Source: Candidatus Woesearchaeota archaeon
GTDB taxonomy: Archaea > Nanobdellota > Nanobdellia > Woesearchaeales > CG1-02-33-12
Direction of reading: 5' to 3'
NCBI GenBank assembly: GCA_017610275.1
Contig: JAFCCI010000004.1
Location: 1 to 32,498 of the forward strand
Length of the DNA: 32,498 nucleotides
Positions 27,523-32,498 of the stretch are shown here, piece after piece. Within the stretch, counting starts at the first letter, position 1; every line of letters begins with the position of its first letter. The translations under genes and the position numbers were made by a program. The notes under the pieces were generated by a model. It was not told the DNA's origin, made no database searches, and worked only from the letters and a program-made list of their open reading frames with translations.

Positions 27523-28257
27523 TTATTTCTTTGATTTATATTCATTAAATATTTTTTCTATCTGAGCTGTTGTCATCTTCCTGAATTTTTTTTCATCTGT
27601 TTTTATATAAGCAGCATCTATTCTGCTTGCATTAAATTCTTTGCCCAAAACCTTGCAAAAAGTAGAAACTATAAGCTTAAATGCTTCATCAATGGTTATT
27701 GAATCTTTATATTTTTTATGCAATATTTCCTCGATTTCCGGCTCTTTCTCACCAATAGATGTTGCCTTGTACTGGAAGAAAATTCCTGTTGGGTCTGTCT
27801 CAAAAAGCTTTGGGGTTCCATTGTCAATGCCTGCTACAAGAATCGAAACGCCAAAAGGCCTTAGCCCTGCCTGCTGCGTGCATACCTGTTTTAGGTTGCA
27901 GATATCCTTTACAACAGTTAATGTATCTATTGGGCTGTCATATGTAACCTTATGCTGCTGAGCTTTCAGTTGAGCCATCTCAATCAGCACTCTTGCATCA
28001 GACAATATGCCTGCTGCGGTTGCAACAATGTGTTCATCAACCTTGAATATTTTTTCTATTGCTTCTGAAACTACAAGTGGGTCAACTATTCTTTTGTCTG
28101 TAACCAGTAAGACACCATCTTTACATACAATCCCAACAGCTGTTGAGCCCTGCCTGACTGTTTTCTTTGCATATTCAACCTGCAATAGCCTGCCGTCTGG
28201 GCTAAACATTGCAATTGACCTATCATAACCCATCATTTGATGCTGCATTTGTTCCAT
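27523..28257 (-). CDS. psmA: Proteasome subunit alpha
   Basis: MMGYDRSIAMFSPDGRLLQVEYAKKTVRQGSTAVGIVCKDGVLL; QQAGLRPFGVSILVAGID. Confidence 0.97.
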   Translation of the reverse strand: MEQMQHQMMGYDRSIAMFSPDGRLLQVEYAKKTVRQGSTAVGIVCKDGVLLVTDKRIVDPLVVSEAIEKIFKVDEHIVATAAGILSDARVLIEMAQLKAQQHKVTYDSPIDTLTVVKDICNLKQVCTQQAGLRPFGVSILVAGIDNGTPKLFETDPTGIFFQYKATSIGEKEPEIEEILHKKYKDSITIDEAFKLIVSTFCKVLGKEFNASRIDAAYIKTDEKKFRKMTTAQIEKIFNEYKSKK

Positions 28258-28273
28258 TTTAATACCTCATTTA

Positions 28274-28660
28274 TTACATAGCAAGATATTTTTTATCTGC
28301 TTTATTTATCATTCCTGAAACACCAACACTTTTTATAATTATCTGCTGTCTTTTAAAACTCTTTATTAATGTTAGCGCTGTTTTCAGATTGTCAGTATAT
28401 TTATTATTTACTTTTATCATGCCCTTTTGTTTTTTTTGGCTCCATTTGTCTGGCAAAACCCAGATTCCTGCTTTTGCTGTTTCAACTTCGCCTAAAAAGC
28501 TAAGTGAAGACTGCCAAATAAGGTTTGAAACATCTGAAAAAGATTTTATGTCCTTTTTAGAGATAATCTCAAATACCAAATATCTTTTTTTCTCTCTTAA
28601 GCTTGGTAGGACAGGTTTAATTTTCTTTGCCAATAAGCATCGCCCCAATAAATTTTTCAT
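28274..28660 (-). CDS. rnp2: Ribonuclease P protein component 2 (Pop5 homolog)
   Basis: VLPSLREKKRYLVFEIIS...; operon position. ATG at 28660 preferred over TTG 28720, which is at or before the expected transcription start. Confidence 0.8.
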   Translation of the reverse strand: MKNLLGRCLLAKKIKPVLPSLREKKRYLVFEIISKKDIKSFSDVSNLIWQSSLSFLGEVETAKAGIWVLPDKWSQKKQKGMIKVNNKYTDNLKTALTLIKSFKRQQIIIKSVGVSGMINKADKKYLAM

Positions 28661-28738
28661 AGAAAATTTTTCATAGAGAAAACAATTCTTTTTGCATTCG
28701 TCTTTCCTTTTCTCTAACAATAGAGAATAAATTTATTA

Positions 28739-28806
28739 TATATAAATCTTTGGTTTTTTAATAATTATTTACTTATTAGTAGTTAAAAAACCAAAAGATT
28801 TATATA
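28739..28806. promoter_or_regulatory. Divergent promoter pair forming a 23/24-nt inverted repeat
   Basis: Left arm TATATAAATCTTTGGTTTTTTAA (28739-28761), right arm TTAAAAAACCAAAAGATTTATATA (28783-28806), complementary except for one indel. Each arm is a BRE/TATA pointing outward. Confidence 0.8.
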
Positions 28807-28831
28807 CATCTTGTTATAATATAATCATATT

Positions 28832-29344
28832 ATGAAAAAACCAAATGTATCGGCAGCATATTTACATAGAGTGTATAGTAGTGATGAGCATCTTATTAAT
28901 TGTGCTTACTCTGGGTTGTTTGATGTTCCTTTAGATGATTTTTACCATGTTCTTGGTTTAGATGATGTAATGACTTTTGGAGCAGCATCATACAAAATCA
29001 AAAAATCCCATACTCACAATTCTTTTGTAAAATTTATGGAGTCAAAAAATATTTATGAAATATTTAAGGAAATTAATAAATCTCCTATTAATAATTATAA
29101 AAATGTTTTTCACTGGCTGAATAGCATAAAAAAACTAAAAAAAAGTGCAGATATTATTAAAGATAAACAATTAAATCCTTTCAGGGGGCAAAAGAACCTT
29201 GAAGCCAGGCTTAATCTGGTTAATCCAAAATCAGTGGAAGAATTCAAGCAGAACTTAGTAAAAAGAACACATAGGGACAGTTATCCAGCTCCTTGTAATG
29301 TTTACACAGAGATTGCAAAAATTATTAATAATTATAATCAATAA
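28832..29344 (+). CDS. Hypothetical protein, 170 aa
   Basis: Complete ORF with a strong archaeal promoter about 30 nt upstream; no family recognised. Confidence 0.75.
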   Translation: MKKPNVSAAYLHRVYSSDEHLINCAYSGLFDVPLDDFYHVLGLDDVMTFGAASYKIKKSHTHNSFVKFMESKNIYEIFKEINKSPINNYKNVFHWLNSIKKLKKSADIIKDKQLNPFRGQKNLEARLNLVNPKSVEEFKQNLVKRTHRDSYPAPCNVYTEIAKIINNYNQ

Positions 29345-29377
29345 AATAATCTAAAAAATTAAATTATTACCATAAAA

Positions 29378-30706
29378 CTAAGACCTAATTATTTCTAATA
29401 CCTTATCCCGCATTTCTTCCATCTTTTCTTTTGTTCTGGCCTCTAGATTAAGTCTTATTAATGGCTCTGTGTTTGAGGGCCGAACATTGAAATGCCAGTC
29501 ATCATAGTCAACTGATACTCCGTCCATGTGATAGATTTTTCCGTCGCTGAATTCCTGCTCAAGTTTTTTTAGCACAGCTTCTTTATCTTTTACCTTTGAG
29601 TTTATCTCTCCGCTGATGAAATAGTTTTCTGTTGGTTTTAGTATTTCTGAGAAAGGCTTGTTTTTTATGGAAATTAATTCAATCATCTGCAATGCAGGTA
29701 TCATTCCATTATCTGTGTAAAAATCATTATGTTTATAATAATAATGGCCTGTAACCTCACCTGCAAAGATGCCATCTTCTTCTCTCATGTACTGCTTAAA
29801 GAATGAATGGCCAACCCTGCACATCCTTGACCTGCCGTTATTTTCCTCAATCATGTCCTTCACAAACCAGCTTGCTCTCAGGTCATATAGTATCATTGCA
29901 TTTGGATGCTTTTTCAGCATGCTTTCAGCGAAAAGACCTGTTATGAAATCACCCTGTAAAAATTTTCCATTGTTACTAATGAAAAAACACCTGTCTGCAT
30001 CGCCGTCCCATGTTATCCCTAAGTCAGCTTTTTCCTCAATAACCTTTTTCATAATATCCTGCCTGTTTTCTAAAATCAATGGATTGGATTGGTGGTTTGG
30101 AAAAGAGCCGTCAAGCTCAAAATACATTGGAATTATTTCAATATTTGTTTTTTCAAATATTTTTGGCGCTATCATCCCAGCCATTCCATTTGAGGCGTCC
30201 ATAACAACCTTTAATGGCTTTATATTTTTTAAATTAACAAAGCTTAAGACAAAATCAGCATAATCTTCAAGAATATCTTTTTTTATTATCCTGCCTTTTT
30301 CAGCCTGCTTGAAATCATTTTTTTCAACTAATTTTTCTATTTCTTTTATTCCTGTATCCTCGCTTATGGGTATTGCCTTTTCTCTTGTAAATTTAATCCC
30401 ATTCCATTCTTTAGGATTGTGAGATGCAGTTACCATAAGGCCAGAATCAAAGTTATAGTTTGCGACAGCAAAATAAAGCATTGGTGTTGTTGAAAGACCA
30501 ATATCAATAACATCAGCCCCTTGGTCTGTTATTCCATCTGCTAATGCTTTGAACAATGAATCAGAGCTTAACCTCATATCCCTTCCAATAACAACATTTT
30601 TGCACTTTAAGAATTCAACAAGGGCTCTTCCAATTTTGTAAGCTATTTTTTCATTTATCTGTTCAGGATAAATACCCCTTATATCATATGCCTTGAATAT
30701 GCTCAT
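29378..30706 (-). CDS. Phosphomannomutase/phosphoglucomutase
   Basis: MSIFKAYDIRGIYPEQINEK; TASHNPKEWNGIKF; TWDGDADRCFF; RPSNTEPLIRLNLEA. Confidence 0.96.
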   Translation of the reverse strand: MSIFKAYDIRGIYPEQINEKIAYKIGRALVEFLKCKNVVIGRDMRLSSDSLFKALADGITDQGADVIDIGLSTTPMLYFAVANYNFDSGLMVTASHNPKEWNGIKFTREKAIPISEDTGIKEIEKLVEKNDFKQAEKGRIIKKDILEDYADFVLSFVNLKNIKPLKVVMDASNGMAGMIAPKIFEKTNIEIIPMYFELDGSFPNHQSNPLILENRQDIMKKVIEEKADLGITWDGDADRCFFISNNGKFLQGDFITGLFAESMLKKHPNAMILYDLRASWFVKDMIEENNGRSRMCRVGHSFFKQYMREEDGIFAGEVTGHYYYKHNDFYTDNGMIPALQMIELISIKNKPFSEILKPTENYFISGEINSKVKDKEAVLKKLEQEFSDGKIYHMDGVSVDYDDWHFNVRPSNTEPLIRLNLEARTKEKMEEMRDKVLEIIRS

Positions 30707-30735
30707 ACTATCACCTTTTTATATGTAGAATAATT

Positions 30736-31572
30736 CTATTTTATATCTTTCCATTCTTTTAGAGCTTTTTCATATCTCTCTATGTTTCCTGTGTCAAACC
30801 ACTGTCCGCTGAATGGGTATCCAAAAAGCCTTCCCATGTTTGCTAGTTTTGGAAAAACATCTTTTTCAAGCATTGTAAATCCCCTTGGTATCATATCGAT
30901 GACCTCTGGCTCCATTATGTAAAAACCAGAATTTATGAGTTTAGATGGTGCTTCCTCCTTTTTTGGCTTTTCAACAAATTCAAGAATTTTTGAGCCTGAG
31001 AGTCTTGCAACACCATATTTGCTTGGATCTTCAACAGTGGTTAGTGCAATTGTTACAAGTGCATTGCTTTCTTTATGTAACTGATACATTTCTTCTATAT
31101 TAATGTCTTTTAATTCATCTCCGTTTGAGACAATAAATGTTTCAGTAAGCATATTTTTTCCCAACTTTAATGGACCTGCTGTGCCCAAAGGCTCGTTTTC
31201 CTCTATGTAACTTAGCTTTATTCCAAATTTAATTCCATCAGTGAAATGTTCCTCAATCTTTTCCTTCATATGACCAACGGCCATTATAATATTTCTTATA
31301 TCATACTTCTTGAGCAAGTCAAAGAGATGCTCTGTGAGTGTTTTTCCATGCACAGGTATTAAGGCCTTGGGTATTTCGTATGTTATTGGCCTAAGTCTTG
31401 TTCCCTTTCCTCCTGCAAGTATAACAGCCTTTCTTGGAACATTTGCGCCAAGCGCTTTCATTATAAGAAGCTCTACTGCATGAGACCTGTTTTTAATTTT
31501 AAATCCATTTACTCCAGAATCCACTTTTTTCAGAATATTTGAGTCAAGTGTTAGTGTTACCCTTTCTTTCAT
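30736..31572 (-). CDS. Sugar-phosphate nucleotidyltransferase with N-terminal ribbon-helix-helix domain
   Basis: N-terminal MKERVTLTLDSNILKKVDSGVNGFKIKNRSHAVELLIMKAL (RHH/CopG-like), then AVILAGGKGTRLRPITYEIPKALIPVHGKTLTEHLFDLL. Confidence 0.9.
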   Translation of the reverse strand: MKERVTLTLDSNILKKVDSGVNGFKIKNRSHAVELLIMKALGANVPRKAVILAGGKGTRLRPITYEIPKALIPVHGKTLTEHLFDLLKKYDIRNIIMAVGHMKEKIEEHFTDGIKFGIKLSYIEENEPLGTAGPLKLGKNMLTETFIVSNGDELKDINIEEMYQLHKESNALVTIALTTVEDPSKYGVARLSGSKILEFVEKPKKEEAPSKLINSGFYIMEPEVIDMIPRGFTMLEKDVFPKLANMGRLFGYPFSGQWFDTGNIERYEKALKEWKDIK

Positions 31573-31614
31573 GTTTTTTTCAAAATTAAGGTTATATTTA
31601 AAGCTTTTGTTTTA

Positions 31615-31634
31615 TATGATAAAGTATGATAAGT
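31615..31634. repeat. Tandem direct repeat TATGATAAAG / TATGATAAGT
   Basis: Two adjacent 10-nt units just upstream of the minus-strand BRE/TATA (AAAGCTTTAAATATAA, about 31591-31606) of the RHH-nucleotidyltransferase gene. Confidence 0.6.
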
Positions 31635-31764
31635 TAATAAGAATTAATATTTGATAATACTAATTTAATTTAAATAACTGTTTACAATCTACAAAATTCA
31701 AAATAGAAAGATTTAAATATTAGAAGTGTTACCCTATAGTAATAACAAATGAGGTGTTTTAATC

Positions 31765-32498
31765 ATGGAAAAAAGTAATGAAATACTTAAAGAAGAAAAA
31801 GAATTAACTAACGTTGTGGAAGATTATCAACCAACTAATCCTATAGAAAATAATTCTATTTCAAAAGAAAATAGCAACAAAATTTATAACTGGTTAAAGG
31901 ATGCTTATGGCGGCTTATGCAAAGCTTCACTTGTAGTAGGAACTGTTGGATTTATTGGAACTAATTACAGCAAGGCACTTGAATATACAAGTAATCTTCA
32001 ATCTAATTTGTTGCAGAAATCTCTCGAAAATCCAGATATTCTTAATAATATTATATCTTCATCTTTAAATTCACAGTATTTAGATGATATACTTGTTGCA
32101 GGAGGGGCTGCTATATCTATTCTTGCAGCCAGAAATATTGCTGAAACATATAATCCTGTTGAAAAGGGATTAAACCTTGCTGGCAAGGGTGCTTACAAAG
32201 GATTAAAGTTTACAGGCAAATCTGCTTACAACGGAGGAAAATACTTTATAGATGGATTAAGAGATTTTGTTGGTGAAGGGTTAATTGCAGCTGTTGCACC
32301 AAAATCAAAATTGCGTCAAACAATTTCAACAAAAGATACTTATGAATCAAATATTATGAGGGATAACGAAAGAAACAGAAGAAAAATAAACAAAATTCAA
32401 GAATCAAAAATTAAAGATTCAGATAAAATTGTTGAAGATACTAACTTAAATCAGCAAAAAATAGAAAAATCTAATTATAAAATTCAAAAATTAGAAGA
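31765..32498 (+). CDS. Hypothetical membrane-associated protein, 5' part only (runs off the window)
   Basis: ATG at 31765, no in-frame stop to the window end (244 codons). Two hydrophobic segments, GKGAYKGLKF/GKSAYNGGKYF internal repeat, highly charged C-terminal part. Promoter AAAGATTTAAATATT about 31707-31721. Confidence 0.65.
   Translation, partial: MEKSNEILKEEKELTNVVEDYQPTNPIENNSISKENSNKIYNWLKDAYGGLCKASLVVGTVGFIGTNYSKALEYTSNLQSNLLQKSLENPDILNNIISSSLNSQYLDDILVAGGAAISILAARNIAETYNPVEKGLNLAGKGAYKGLKFTGKSAYNGGKYFIDGLRDFVGEGLIAAVAPKSKLRQTISTKDTYESNIMRDNERNRRKINKIQESKIKDSDKIVEDTNLNQQKIEKSNYKIQKLE

Noticed and set aside
29769-30263. 164-aa plus-strand ORF antisense to phosphomannomutase
   Set aside because: Nested in a highly conserved gene; no independent evidence.
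31998-32186. 62-aa minus-strand ORF
   Set aside because: Antisense to the plus-strand open frame starting at 31765, which has a promoter and start context.
1-32498. tRNA, rRNA, CRISPR array, transposase or phage genes
   Set aside because: Looked for T-loop GTTCRAAT signatures, repeated spacers, DDE/tyrosine recombinase motifs and terminal inverted repeats; none could be supported.

Overview
AT-rich archaeal window with a DPANN/Woesearchaeota-like character. I infer this from the archaeal exosome/proteasome genes, the TTTAWATA-type promoters and the many short hypothetical proteins. It has two halves. (A) About 0-21 kb is an accessory surface-glycan island: five multi-pass GT-C-like membrane proteins, two cobalamin-binding radical SAM paralogs, two GT2 and one GT4 glycosyltransferases, an AsnB-type amidotransferase, a sulfatase/phosphotransferase-fold membrane enzyme, a CDP-paratose/tyvelose-epimerase-like SDR, a membrane-anchored beta-sandwich (CBM-like) protein and a type IV pilin-like protein. 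(B) About 21-32.5 kb holds an MFS transporter, two short and possibly paralogous unknown proteins, the archaeal exosome superoperon (Pop5/Rnp2, PsmA, SBDS, Rrp4, Rrp41, Rrp42, with RpoK downstream), a lone 170-aa unknown, a phosphohexomutase, and a sugar-nucleotidyltransferase carrying an N-terminal ribbon-helix-helix domain. The strongest points for a second look are: tandem GT-C genes with near-identical DNA tracts inside diverged genes (gene-conversion mosaics); two independent carbamoyltransferase C-terminal remnants, each overlapping the start of a paralogous GT-C gene; a GT-C paralog that has lost both expected acidic motifs; the RHH-nucleotidyltransferase fusion with candidate operator repeats; a 20-nt promoter block repeated exactly at distant genes and part of a near-perfect inverted repeat; and an unlisted 40-aa membrane microprotein. 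All product calls come from reading motifs by eye; no searches were run.
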